From: Miltoncostaeaceae bacterium
GTDB taxonomy: Bacteria > Actinomycetota > Thermoleophilia > Miltoncostaeales > Miltoncostaeaceae
Assembly (NCBI GenBank): GCA_030598075.1
Contig: JAUVQP010000012.1
Location: 1-16,769, forward strand
Reading direction: 5' to 3'
DNA: 16,769 nt
Shown here: positions 7,928-13,447 of the stretch, one piece after another
How positions within the stretch are numbered: position 1 is the stretch's first letter
Layout: each line of letters begins with the position of its first letter
The notes under the pieces: generated by a model
The model's input: only the letters and a program-made list of their open reading frames with translations
What the model was told of the DNA's origin: nothing
Database searches by the model: none
Program-made: the position numbers and the translations under genes

Positions 7928-7933
7928 ACGCTA
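7928..7933 (-). promoter_or_regulatory. Candidate -10 element for the 572-aa gene
   Basis: The same hexamer as before the beta-propeller gene (TAGCGT on the minus strand) lies 8 bases before ATG 7919, with no Shine-Dalgarno sequence. This suggests a leaderless or nearly leaderless mRNA. Confidence 0.4.
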
Positions 7934-8004
7934 GCAGCGCTCCCGGCCGCCTCGGACGCGGCATCTCGGGACGGTCTCCGGCACCCTGTCATCATCGTGT
8001 GACC

Positions 8005-8679
8005 ATGACTTGGCTGCTGGCCATCTCCCTCGTCGAGAGTTTCAGCGAGGTCGCCGACCGGGCAGCGGGGCTCGGATACTGGGCCGTGCTCCTCGTCGTC
8101 GCCGGCGACGGCGTGTTTCCGCTGCTGCCCGGCGAGACGACCATCGTGGCGGCGGCGGTACTCGCGTCGGCCGGGCGCCTTGATCTGGAGCTGGTGATCC
8201 TCGCCGGAGCCGCCGGGGCCGTGCTGGGCGATTCGGCGGCGTACTGGATCGGCCGGGCAGGAAGCGAACCCATCAGGCGCTTCGTCACGCGCTTCGCCGG
8301 CGGCGATCGCCTCGCCGCGGCCGAACGGATGGTGGCGCGACGCGGGCCGGCCCTCGTGTTCGTCGGCCGCTTCCTGCCGGGACTTCGCATCGCGATCAAC
8401 CTGAGCGCCGGCGCTGGACAGATGCGCTACCCGAAGTTCCTGCTGTTCGATGTGCTCGGGGCGGTCGTGTGGTCCACGCAGGCCGCGCTCATCGGGTTCT
8501 TCGCGGGGCGCGCATTCGCCGATCAGATCTGGGTGGCCTTCGTGGTCGCCCTGGTCGTCGCCGGCGCGATCGGCGGGGCGATCGCCCTGCAGGAGCGCCG
8601 GCGCGTGCGGCGAGAGAAGAGGGCCGCGGACAACGCGAAGTCCGGTCTGAGCGCGGAGAGCCCCGGAGGTGCGCCGTGA
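8005..8679 (+). CDS. DedA family membrane protein (SNARE-associated/VTT domain)
   Basis: The 224-residue product is a typical DedA protein: FPLLPGETTIVAAAVLAS near residues 38-55, GAVLGDSAAYWIGRAGS near 71-87, and VFVGRFLPGLRIAINLSAGAG near 119-139 containing the family F-x-P-G-x-R motif, followed by further membrane helices and a charged C-terminal tail. DedA proteins are inner-membrane proteins linked to lipid flipping (undecaprenyl phosphate or phospholipid recycling) and to membrane potential and pH tolerance; the substrate here is unknown. ATG 8005 is the natural start, although GTG 7999 is also in frame. Its last four bases overlap the next gene (GTGA), and the GGAGGT ribosome binding site of that gene lies in its 3' end, so the two are translationally coupled. 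Confidence 0.9.
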   Translation: MTWLLAISLVESFSEVADRAAGLGYWAVLLVVAGDGVFPLLPGETTIVAAAVLASAGRLDLELVILAGAAGAVLGDSAAYWIGRAGSEPIRRFVTRFAGGDRLAAAERMVARRGPALVFVGRFLPGLRIAINLSAGAGQMRYPKFLLFDVLGAVVWSTQAALIGFFAGRAFADQIWVAFVVALVVAGAIGGAIALQERRRVRREKRAADNAKSGLSAESPGGAP

Positions 8680-9158
8680 CGCGGGACGAGCCCCTGGCGC
8701 CCGAGTCGATCGGAGCGCTGATCGCCGGAGCCGACGACGTGCCCTTCGCGCTGATCGGCATCGGGATACCCCGCTGCCCGGCGTCGAAGCTGCTCGCGGC
8801 CAGCCTGCCCGCGGTGTCCCGCTCGCGGCCGGGCCTGGTCGTGGGCTACGCGCTCCTGACGCCTTCGGACTGGGCCCTCCGGGAGACCCTGCTGTGGCCG
8901 CGGGGCATCCGCGTCAGCCGGTCGAGCGTTCCGACGCTCAGCCTGCTGCGAAACGGACGCAGCGTCTCGCGGCGGAGCGGCGGCGGGCCGGCGGCAGCGA
9001 TCGACGAGTGGCTGACGGCGACGCTCGGAGCGCCCGAGCATCCCGTCCAAGCCGCTCTGACCGAAGCCGAGCGGCGGGCCCTGACCAAGGACGGCGCTCG
9101 CCGGACGCTGCACGCCGCCGTCAAGGACCCGGATCGATCCGGTGTCCAGCACCCGTGA
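8676..9158 (+). CDS. Monothiol thioredoxin-like protein
   Basis: Translation from GTG 8676 gives 160 residues. The pattern fits a thioredoxin fold: a beta strand (FALIGIG), then CPAS at residues 34-37 where thioredoxins have CxxC, a helix, a second strand (GLVVGYALL), and SSVPTLSLLRNGRSV near 83-97, where VPT is the typical cis-proline loop (P86) followed by the strand and turn. The second cysteine of the active site is replaced by serine and no other cysteine is present, so any redox chemistry would be monothiol. A C-terminal helical extension of about 45 residues is extra. It overlaps the DedA stop by 4 bases (GTGA) and has GGAGGT 5 bases upstream of its start, a strong coupled site. Fold assignment is inference from pattern; the function is unknown. 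Confidence 0.72.
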   Translation: MTRDEPLAPESIGALIAGADDVPFALIGIGIPRCPASKLLAASLPAVSRSRPGLVVGYALLTPSDWALRETLLWPRGIRVSRSSVPTLSLLRNGRSVSRRSGGGPAAAIDEWLTATLGAPEHPVQAALTEAERRALTKDGARRTLHAAVKDPDRSGVQHP

Positions 9159-9323
9159 CGACCGCCTATGGTGATTCGGCAAGAGGCTGTCGGGAACGAG
9201 ACGATTCCCCTCCGGTTCCGCACCGTCTCACTCACCATGCGGGTTGCACGAAACGCTGAAACTTGCATCAATGGGCAGCGTGCCGGTGATGCACGACAGC
9301 CGATTGAGCCTGTGACGCGCCCT

Positions 9324-9338
9324 CTGATCGTCGGTCAG
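9324..9338. promoter_or_regulatory. Candidate operator dyad
   Basis: CTGATCGTCGGTCAG is a near-perfect 15-base palindrome: CTGA..CG.CG..TCAG pairs except for one T/G position and the central base. It lies 39 bases before the first of two DNA-binding protein genes, a natural place for autoregulation. Confidence 0.35.
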
Positions 9339-9346
9339 ACGGCTTC

Positions 9347-9366
9347 CCCGCGACGCTCGGTCGGGG
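9347..9366 (+). promoter_or_regulatory. Hairpin over the putative ribosome binding region of the first regulator gene
   Basis: CCC..CGAC pairs with GTCGGGG around a five-base loop with one bulged G. The 3' arm contains most of the G-run at 9363-9367, the only ribosome-binding-like sequence before ATG 9377. The fold would hide that sequence. This is visible pairing; a regulatory role is inferred. Confidence 0.3.
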
Positions 9367-9376
9367 GCTCACGGAC

Positions 9377-10090
9377 ATGAGCAGCCTCTCGCCCATGGGC
9401 GCCGCTCGCTCCGAGACGGACGCGCCCGGCGCGGCGGGTCGGGCTCGCGGCTCCCAGCTGCTGTCGGTGTCCGCGGCGGCCCAAGTGCTCGGTGTCAGCT
9501 CGTCGTCTCTTCGCGCATGGGCAGCCGAGGGCCGCGTGCCGTGCCTCAGGACCCCCGGCGGGCATCGCCGCTTCGAGTACGACGAACTCGCGAGCTGGCT
9601 GGAGAGACGCGGCGGGTCGCCGCCCGAGCCCCGGGAGCGCGTTCAGGAGCTTGTCCCCACACGGATGGATCGCATGGAGTCTGCCGGCGCCGCTCTGCGC
9701 TCCCTCCTGCCGGCCATCATCGACACCTTCGAGGGCGAGCTCGCGGGCGCTCGGCGGCCCGGCGCCCGTTCGCTCTCGGCGCGGCGGCGTCGTCTCGGCT
9801 CGGCCATCGAGGGACTCGCCCAGGCGATCGAGGACGGGGATCTCGGCGCGTGCTACCGCGAGGCCGAGTGGGAGGGCTTTCGCCATGGCGCGTCCGGACA
9901 GCCCGGGGATGTTCCGGTCACCGAGGCGCTCGTCCTCAGACGAGCCGTGGACCGTGCCCTCTCGGAGCCGTTCGCCACGCGGGGAGCCGAGCGCCGGGCA
10001 ATCGAGCGGGCGCTGGACCGCATGGCGGTCCGCGTCGCGGCCGGGTACGCGGACGGCGTGCGCTGCCGCCTTCGCGCAGCCACGGGCTAG
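9377..10090 (+). CDS. MerR/excisionase-type HTH regulator with C-terminal helical domain (paralog 1)
   Basis: The 237-residue protein has a disordered N-terminal tail, then at about residues 29-76 a MerR/BldC-like DNA-binding domain: LSVSAAAQVLGVSSSSLRAW (helix-turn-helix), then EGRVPCLRTPGGHRRFEYDEL (wing with the GHRRF motif). Residues of about 95-237 form an all-helical, Arg/Ala/Glu-rich domain ending RMAVRVAAGYADGV. That domain lacks the DxHxxG motif of B12-binding LitR/CarH regulators and the coiled-coil plus cysteines of metal-sensing MerR proteins. It is loosely similar in size and helix pattern to RsbRD-N-type sensor domains; I would not name it further. The next gene is a paralog, its GTG overlapping the last base of this stop codon (TAGTG), so they are coupled. 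ATG 9377 is the first plausible start. Confidence 0.82.
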   Translation: MSSLSPMGAARSETDAPGAAGRARGSQLLSVSAAAQVLGVSSSSLRAWAAEGRVPCLRTPGGHRRFEYDELASWLERRGGSPPEPRERVQELVPTRMDRMESAGAALRSLLPAIIDTFEGELAGARRPGARSLSARRRRLGSAIEGLAQAIEDGDLGACYREAEWEGFRHGASGQPGDVPVTEALVLRRAVDRALSEPFATRGAERRAIERALDRMAVRVAAGYADGVRCRLRAATG

Positions 10091-10794
10091 TGGCCGACAA
10101 CGTCGCCGAGGGGCAGCCTCCGGGCCGCGACCTGACGGCTCCGCGCATGCGTCGCCAAGAAGGCCCCTGGCTGTCGGTGTCGGCCGCGGCGCGGGCACTG
10201 GGGGTCAGCCCCAGCACGCTGCGGCTCTGGGCCAGCGAGGGCAGGGTCCCGCACGTCCGGACCGTCGGCGGTCATAGGAGGTTCGACCCGGAGCAGCTCC
10301 GACAGTGGCTCGCGCGCCAGCCGGCGCGCCCGTCGCGATCCGCCCGTCGCGGATCGGTAGAGATCACCGTCGCTCCGGATCTCGCCGAAGCGCTTCGCGC
10401 CCGCGCCGACCTCGTGTCGGACGAGGTCGAGGGGTTGGTCGAGGGTCCCGCCGAGGTGGCCTATCGGCGGCTGCCGCACAGCGAGCGCCGCGCGGTCGTT
10501 CGCGCCTGGGTCGATGCGCTCGCCGACGGCTTCCAGTCGGGGAGCCTCGCGGACGCCCTCGAGCGGGCGGAGACCTACGGACGCGGACACGGTCTGGCGG
10601 GGTCCAGCGCCGAGGTCACGCTGGGCGGATCGCTGGCGCTGGAGCGGGCCATCGACCGCGCCCTCGCCACCGATCCTGAGGTGCTCAACGAGATGGATCG
10701 TCGCGAGGTCGTGGGCGCGATGGGTCAGCTCACCGTCCGGGTCGCGACCGCGTGGGCAGCCGCCGTCGCCGGCCGCGCGAGCCGGCGCGTCTAG
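10090..10794 (+). CDS. MerR/excisionase-type HTH regulator with C-terminal helical domain (paralog 2)
   Basis: The 234-residue protein repeats the plan of the gene before it. Residues 28-76 hold LSVSAAARALGVSPSTLRLW and EGRVPHVRTVGGHRRFDPEQL, closely matching paralog 1. A helical C-terminal domain aligns in its last third: LALERAIDRAL here against LVLRRAVDRAL there, and QLTVRVATAWAAAV against RMAVRVAAGYADGV. The loop between HTH and C-domain differs (ITVAPDLAEALRARADLV here). GTG 10090 overlaps the upstream stop by one base; ATG 10147 is an alternative that still includes the whole HTH. The pair arose by duplication and probably acts together, perhaps as a heterodimer, which is inference. It ends 37 bases before the convergent metallophosphoesterase gene. 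Confidence 0.8.
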   Translation: MADNVAEGQPPGRDLTAPRMRRQEGPWLSVSAAARALGVSPSTLRLWASEGRVPHVRTVGGHRRFDPEQLRQWLARQPARPSRSARRGSVEITVAPDLAEALRARADLVSDEVEGLVEGPAEVAYRRLPHSERRAVVRAWVDALADGFQSGSLADALERAETYGRGHGLAGSSAEVTLGGSLALERAIDRALATDPEVLNEMDRREVVGAMGQLTVRVATAWAAAVAGRASRRV

Positions 10795-10831
10795 GAGATC
10801 CTTCAGGGAACGTCGGCAGAGCGCACGAGCG

Positions 10832-11719
10832 TCACGGCACTGGAATGCGCACCCGCTCCAGCGTCTGCCCCCGCGTGCCCACCGCGCGAACCGACAGGGC
10901 GCGCGGCGCGACCGATACCGCGAGGAAGTGGTGGGTGGGCAGGCAGCGACGAAGGCCTCGGACAAGGCGCACGCACGGATAGACGGGCGCACCCCCTCCG
11001 CCGGTGGTGATGTAGGTCACGCGGTCGCGGACGATGCGCTCGTAGCCGTGGTTGTGGCCTTGGAGGACGAGCGCCACGCGGTGGCGCCGAAAGAGCGGCG
11101 CCCAGCGGCGCTGCTGACCGGGGTCCGGCCTGTGGAGTCCGGCCGCGTACACGGGTTGGTGCATGACCACGATGCGCGGGCCGGCGCTCGGCTCGCTCAG
11201 CGCCCTGCGCAAGAACCTCAGCTGGCGGCGGTTGTCCGACCGGTTTGCGTCGAGCACGATGATCTGGGCAGGGCCCGAGCGGAACCGGTACCAGCGTGGG
11301 GCTCCGAGGACCGTGCGAGTGCTGTCGCCCGGGACGTCGTGGTTTCCCCACGCTGCCCGCCAGGGAATGCCGGACTGCCGCAGGCAGCTCTCGGGACGAT
11401 CCCAGTTCGCGACCGTCGCCCGGCCGTCGGGGCGATAGAAATTGTCCCCCGTGGTCAAGACGAACGCGAAGCCGAGCCGGCGATGCTCCCGGCACATGCG
11501 CCGCGTGACCGCTCGCTGGGCGTCGCCTCCGTAGCCCCAGTCGCCCTTGACCGCGAACCTCTCCGTCCGCGCGGCGGACGCTTCGGGTGCTCCAAGACCC
11601 GCCGCGGCGAGAGCGATCGCCGCGATGCAGGCCGCGACGCTAGTGAGAGTGAGGCGTGCCGTCCTGGATCTCGCGCCTGAGTTCCTCCGCGCGGGCGCGA
11701 AGCCGGGCCCGAGCCTCAT
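10832..11719 (-). CDS. Secreted metallophosphoesterase (calcineurin/purple acid phosphatase-like)
   Basis: All metal-binding blocks of the calcineurin-like phosphoesterase fold are present: KGDWGYGGD near residues 58-66, TGDNFY near 90-95, GNHD at 125-128, VVMHQPVY near 184-191 and GHNHGYER at 221-228. The layout resembles tartrate-resistant purple acid phosphatases, which hydrolyse phosphate monoesters with a two-metal centre. A hydrophobic segment (VAACIAAIALAAAGLG) ending ASA-A near residue 49 is a likely signal peptide, so the enzyme is exported. ATG 11719 is chosen as the closest canonical start that keeps the signal peptide; an in-frame ATG at 11815 would add 32 Arg-rich residues. This makes the 5' end overlap the upstream small membrane protein gene by 80 bases in another frame. 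Substrate is unknown. Confidence 0.85.
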   Translation of the reverse strand: MRLGPGFAPARRNSGARSRTARLTLTSVAACIAAIALAAAGLGAPEASAARTERFAVKGDWGYGGDAQRAVTRRMCREHRRLGFAFVLTTGDNFYRPDGRATVANWDRPESCLRQSGIPWRAAWGNHDVPGDSTRTVLGAPRWYRFRSGPAQIIVLDANRSDNRRQLRFLRRALSEPSAGPRIVVMHQPVYAAGLHRPDPGQQRRWAPLFRRHRVALVLQGHNHGYERIVRDRVTYITTGGGGAPVYPCVRLVRGLRRCLPTHHFLAVSVAPRALSVRAVGTRGQTLERVRIPVP

Positions 11720-11927
11720 CCAGCGCCGCGTGCGCGTCCGCAGACGACGCGGCCGGCTCGGTGGGGCCCGCGTCAGCCTCGGAAGAGCCCGCGTCAGCCT
11801 CGGAAGAGCCCGCATCGCGCCGCGCGACGGGGCCTCCTCGCGCGAGGTAGGCGATGCTCGCTCCGGCGGCGGCCGCGAGACCGACGGCGATCGTCCAACG
11901 TCTGATGTCTCTCATGGGGTCGTCCAT
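11640..11927 (-). CDS. Small single-pass membrane protein (95 aa), unknown
   Basis: From ATG 11927 (or ATG 11915) the product has a short charged N-terminus, one hydrophobic helix (WTIAVGLAAAAGASIAYLA, about residues 11-29), an Ala/Ser/Glu/Asp-rich linker containing a perfect repeat of AGSSEAD, and a C-terminal amphipathic helix rich in Arg and Glu (ARARLRARAEELRREIQ). No family is recognised. It is divergent from rpsF with a short promoter region between, and its 3' end overlaps the metallophosphoesterase gene. The predicted topology is a membrane anchor with a soluble helical tail. Confidence 0.6.
   Translation of the reverse strand: MDDPMRDIRRWTIAVGLAAAAGASIAYLARGGPVARRDAGSSEADAGSSEADAGPTEPAASSADAHAALDEARARLRARAEELRREIQDGTPHSH
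11767..11808 (-). repeat. 21-bp tandem repeat, two exact copies
   Basis: A 21-base unit starting CCCGCGTCAGCC occurs twice head to tail (11767-11787 and 11788-11808), followed by a partial third start. Seven codons per unit encode AGSSEAD in the linker of the small membrane protein, so copy-number change would keep the frame. Confidence 0.9.
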
Positions 11928-11966
11928 GTTACCGGGACGATCGGCTCGCGCCGGTGGCCCGTTGGG

Positions 11967-11972
11967 TATAGT
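11967..11972 (+). promoter_or_regulatory. Candidate -10 element of the rpsF operon promoter
   Basis: TATAGT is the best -10 match upstream of the ribosomal block. Transcription from about 11979 would give a leader of about 60 bases before the proposed rpsF start, so this operon is not leaderless. The -35 region is not recognisable. Confidence 0.5.
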
Positions 11973-12027
11973 GCAGGGTCGGCCAAGACGCGTACGCGCG
12001 GCGTCACGCAGCCTGGACCCCCAACCC

Positions 12028-12032
12028 GGGAG
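12028..12032 (+). promoter_or_regulatory. Ribosome binding site that decides the rpsF start
   Basis: GGGAG ends 6 bases before the ATC codon at 12039, but 24 bases before the first canonical in-frame start (ATG 12057). The spacing supports initiation at or near ATC 12039. Confidence 0.55.
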
Positions 12033-12038
12033 CCTCGA

Positions 12039-12449
12039 ATCGCCCCGTACGAGATCATGCTCATTCTCAACGCCGACGCCGCGGAGGAGCAACAAGAAGA
12101 GATCATTGAGCGCGTGCGTCAACTCGTGGTCGACGGGGGCGGCGAGGTAGACCACGTCAACGACTGGGGTCCGCGCAAGATCTCCTACCCCATGAACAAG
12201 CAGTCCAATGGCCGCTACGTCGTGGTCACCTGCTCGGCGGAGTCGGAGTCGCTGGACGAGATCGGTCGCGTGCTGGCGATCAGCAAGGATGTCGCGCTTC
12301 GCTCGATGTTCCACCGCCTCGGCCCGGCCGACGCGGAGCGGGCAAAGGCCAACGGCGCCCCCCTTCCGGTCGACGACCGTCCGGAGGGCGAGCAGCGTCC
12401 GCGACGCGACGGACGCGACGGACGTGGCGGCGGCCGCCGCCGCCGGTAG
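12039..12449 (+). CDS. rpsF: 30S ribosomal protein S6, apparent AUC start
   Basis: The frame encodes PYEIMLILNADAAEEQQEEI, then GGEVDHVNDWGPRKISYPMN, GRYVVVTC and a basic, Arg/Gly-rich tail. This is ribosomal protein S6, which binds S18 and 16S rRNA in the platform of the small subunit. Family N-termini read M-x-x-Y-E, and reading ATC at 12039 as the initiator gives M-A-P-Y-E-I-M, the expected form (136 residues). No ATG, GTG, TTG or CTG is in frame between the promoter and ATG 12057, and starting at 12057 would delete the first half of strand beta-1. GGGAG lies 6 bases upstream of the ATC. S6 usually heads rpsF-ssb-rpsR-rplI. The stop TAG overlaps the ribosome binding site of ssb. A sequencing error turning ATG into ATC is the main alternative. 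Confidence 0.9.
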   Translation: MAPYEIMLILNADAAEEQQEEIIERVRQLVVDGGGEVDHVNDWGPRKISYPMNKQSNGRYVVVTCSAESESLDEIGRVLAISKDVALRSMFHRLGPADAERAKANGAPLPVDDRPEGEQRPRRDGRDGRGGGRRRR

Positions 12450-12453
12450 GAAG
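12448..12453 (+). promoter_or_regulatory. Ribosome binding site of ssb, overlapping the rpsF stop
   Basis: AGGAAG overlaps the last two bases of the rpsF TAG and ends 8 bases before CTG 12462. This suits initiation at the CTG and suggests termination-reinitiation coupling. Confidence 0.55.
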
Positions 12454-12461
12454 CCAGCGCC

Positions 12462-12944
12462 CTGTCCGCCGACCTCAACCGCGTCACGCTCGTCGGACGC
12501 CTCACACGCGACCCGGAGCTCCGTCACACGGCCGGCGGCGATCCGGTCTGCGGCATGCGCCTGGCGGTCAGCAGTCGCACGCGAGACGAGAGCGGCAACT
12601 GGGGCGATCGCTCGAACTACTTCGACGTCACGGTCTTTGGTCGCCAGGCGGAGACCGTCACCACATACCTCACCAAGGGGCGGCGGATCGGCGTCGACGG
12701 CCGGCTGTCCTGGCGCGAGTGGCAAGCCAACGACGGCAGTAAGCGCCAGAACGTCGAGGTCGTCGCGAGCGACATCTTCTTCCTCGACAGCCGCAGCGAC
12801 AGCGCCGCCGGGGGGGGCGGAGATCAGTCGCGCTCCGGATGGGGCGATTCGTCCGGCGCGGGGGCCGGGGACGCCGACCTTCCCGTGGATCAGTCGGACA
12901 TGAGCGCGCCGGCCACGACCAGCGACGACGAGATTCCCTTCTAG
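12462..12944 (+). CDS. ssb: Single-stranded DNA-binding protein, apparent CUG start
   Basis: The product (160 residues from CTG 12462) begins M-S-A-D-L-N-R-V-T-L-V-G-R-L and continues TRDPELRHTAGG, then NYFDVTVFGRQAE and GRRIGVDGRLSWREW: the OB fold of SSB. A Gly/Ser/Asp-rich linker follows, and the C-terminus is DDEIPF, the acidic tip that recruits replication partners. SSB coats single-stranded DNA in replication and repair. The frame is closed by the rpsF stop at 12447, and the first ATG, GTG or TTG in frame is ATG 12555, which would remove the first 31 residues and strand beta-1. CTG 12462 is the only NTG codon between, placed exactly where family members start, with AGGAAG 8 bases before it. 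rplI follows after 30 bases. Confidence 0.92.
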   Translation: MSADLNRVTLVGRLTRDPELRHTAGGDPVCGMRLAVSSRTRDESGNWGDRSNYFDVTVFGRQAETVTTYLTKGRRIGVDGRLSWREWQANDGSKRQNVEVVASDIFFLDSRSDSAAGGGGDQSRSGWGDSSGAGAGDADLPVDQSDMSAPATTSDDEIPF

Positions 12945-12974
12945 CGAGCGACGTAGGCACACGAGGGCGGGCAG

Positions 12975-13427
12975 ATGGACGCAATTCTGGTCAAGGACGT
13001 CGAGGGTCTGGGCGAGGCGGGCACGGTCGTGAGCGTTTCGCGGGGCTACATGCGCAACTACCTCCTCCCCCAGGGTCTGGGCGAGACCGCCACGCCCGGC
13101 CGCATCGCCGAGGTTCGGCGGCGTGAGGAGGATCGGCGTGCGCTAGAGGTCCGCGCCGAGGAGGAAGCCGGCGAGCTCGCCGGGCTCCTGTCGCGCACGA
13201 TCCTCACGCTGAAGGCCAAGGCCGGCGGCGATGGGCGGCTCTTCGGCTCAATCGGACCAGGTGACGTCGCGGCGGCGATCAAGGAGGCCCGGGGGGCCGA
13301 CGTCGACCGGCGGCAGATCACCGTCGAGCCCGCCATCCGGACGGTCGGAACCTACTCGCTACCGGTCGATCTAGGCTTCGGCCACAGCGCCGAGGTCAAG
13401 ACGATCGTCAGCCCCCTCATCGACTGA
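12975..13427 (+). CDS. rplI: 50S ribosomal protein L9
   Basis: A full-length, 150-residue L9: MDAILVKDVEGLGEAGTVV, then SRGYMRNYLLPQGL in the N-terminal rRNA-binding domain, a long charged connecting helix (about residues 40-75), and a C-terminal domain with KAGGDGRLFGSIGPGDVA and a closing EVKTIVSPLID. L9 binds 23S rRNA near the L1 stalk and helps reading-frame maintenance. It starts at ATG 12975 with GAGGG 7 bases upstream. It lies 30 bases after ssb with no rpsR between, and 20 bases before dnaB. Confidence 0.96.
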   Translation: MDAILVKDVEGLGEAGTVVSVSRGYMRNYLLPQGLGETATPGRIAEVRRREEDRRALEVRAEEEAGELAGLLSRTILTLKAKAGGDGRLFGSIGPGDVAAAIKEARGADVDRRQITVEPAIRTVGTYSLPVDLGFGHSAEVKTIVSPLID

Positions 13428-13447
13428 GCACCGCTCGCACCTCATCC

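Larger units (their letters stand above)
9159..9376 (+). promoter_or_regulatory. 218-base intergenic region with dyads and possible promoters before the regulator pair
   Basis: No gene is visible here. The region holds GGAAC at 9193-9197 and GTT at 9215-9217 with 17 bases between, a spacing like ECF sigma promoters; the same stretch forms inverted repeats (GGGAA/TTCCC and GGAAC/GTTCC). TTGCAC at 9244-9249 could be a -35, with only a weak -10 (ATCAAT at 9267-9272). Shorter dyads GTGC/GCAC (around 9280-9294) and ACAG/CTGT (around 9296-9313) follow. I could not fold it as a tRNA or a known riboswitch. A promoter for the downstream genes very likely lies here, but which element is used is not settled. 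Confidence 0.45.

Noticed and set aside
9159..9376. Possible tRNA or riboswitch
   Set aside because: I could not form a cloverleaf with a GGTTCGA-like T loop or find conserved boxes of a known riboswitch class such as cobalamin.
10336..10356. 7-bp inverted repeat (CGATCCG/CGGATCG) in the second regulator gene
   Set aside because: Short arms in an Arg-rich coding stretch of a GC-rich genome; not above what chance would give.
10795..10831. Intrinsic terminator between the convergent regulator and phosphoesterase genes
   Set aside because: Only a 4-bp AGGA/TCCT dyad is visible, too weak to call.
12375..12446. Repetitive GACGCGACGGACG stretch as a noncoding repeat
   Set aside because: It encodes the Arg/Asp/Gly-rich S6 tail in frame and the repetition follows from the amino-acid pattern.
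11640..12962. Minus-strand open frame of 440 codons across rpsF and ssb
   Set aside because: Only its last 95 codons (small membrane protein) are credible; the rest is antisense to rpsF and ssb.
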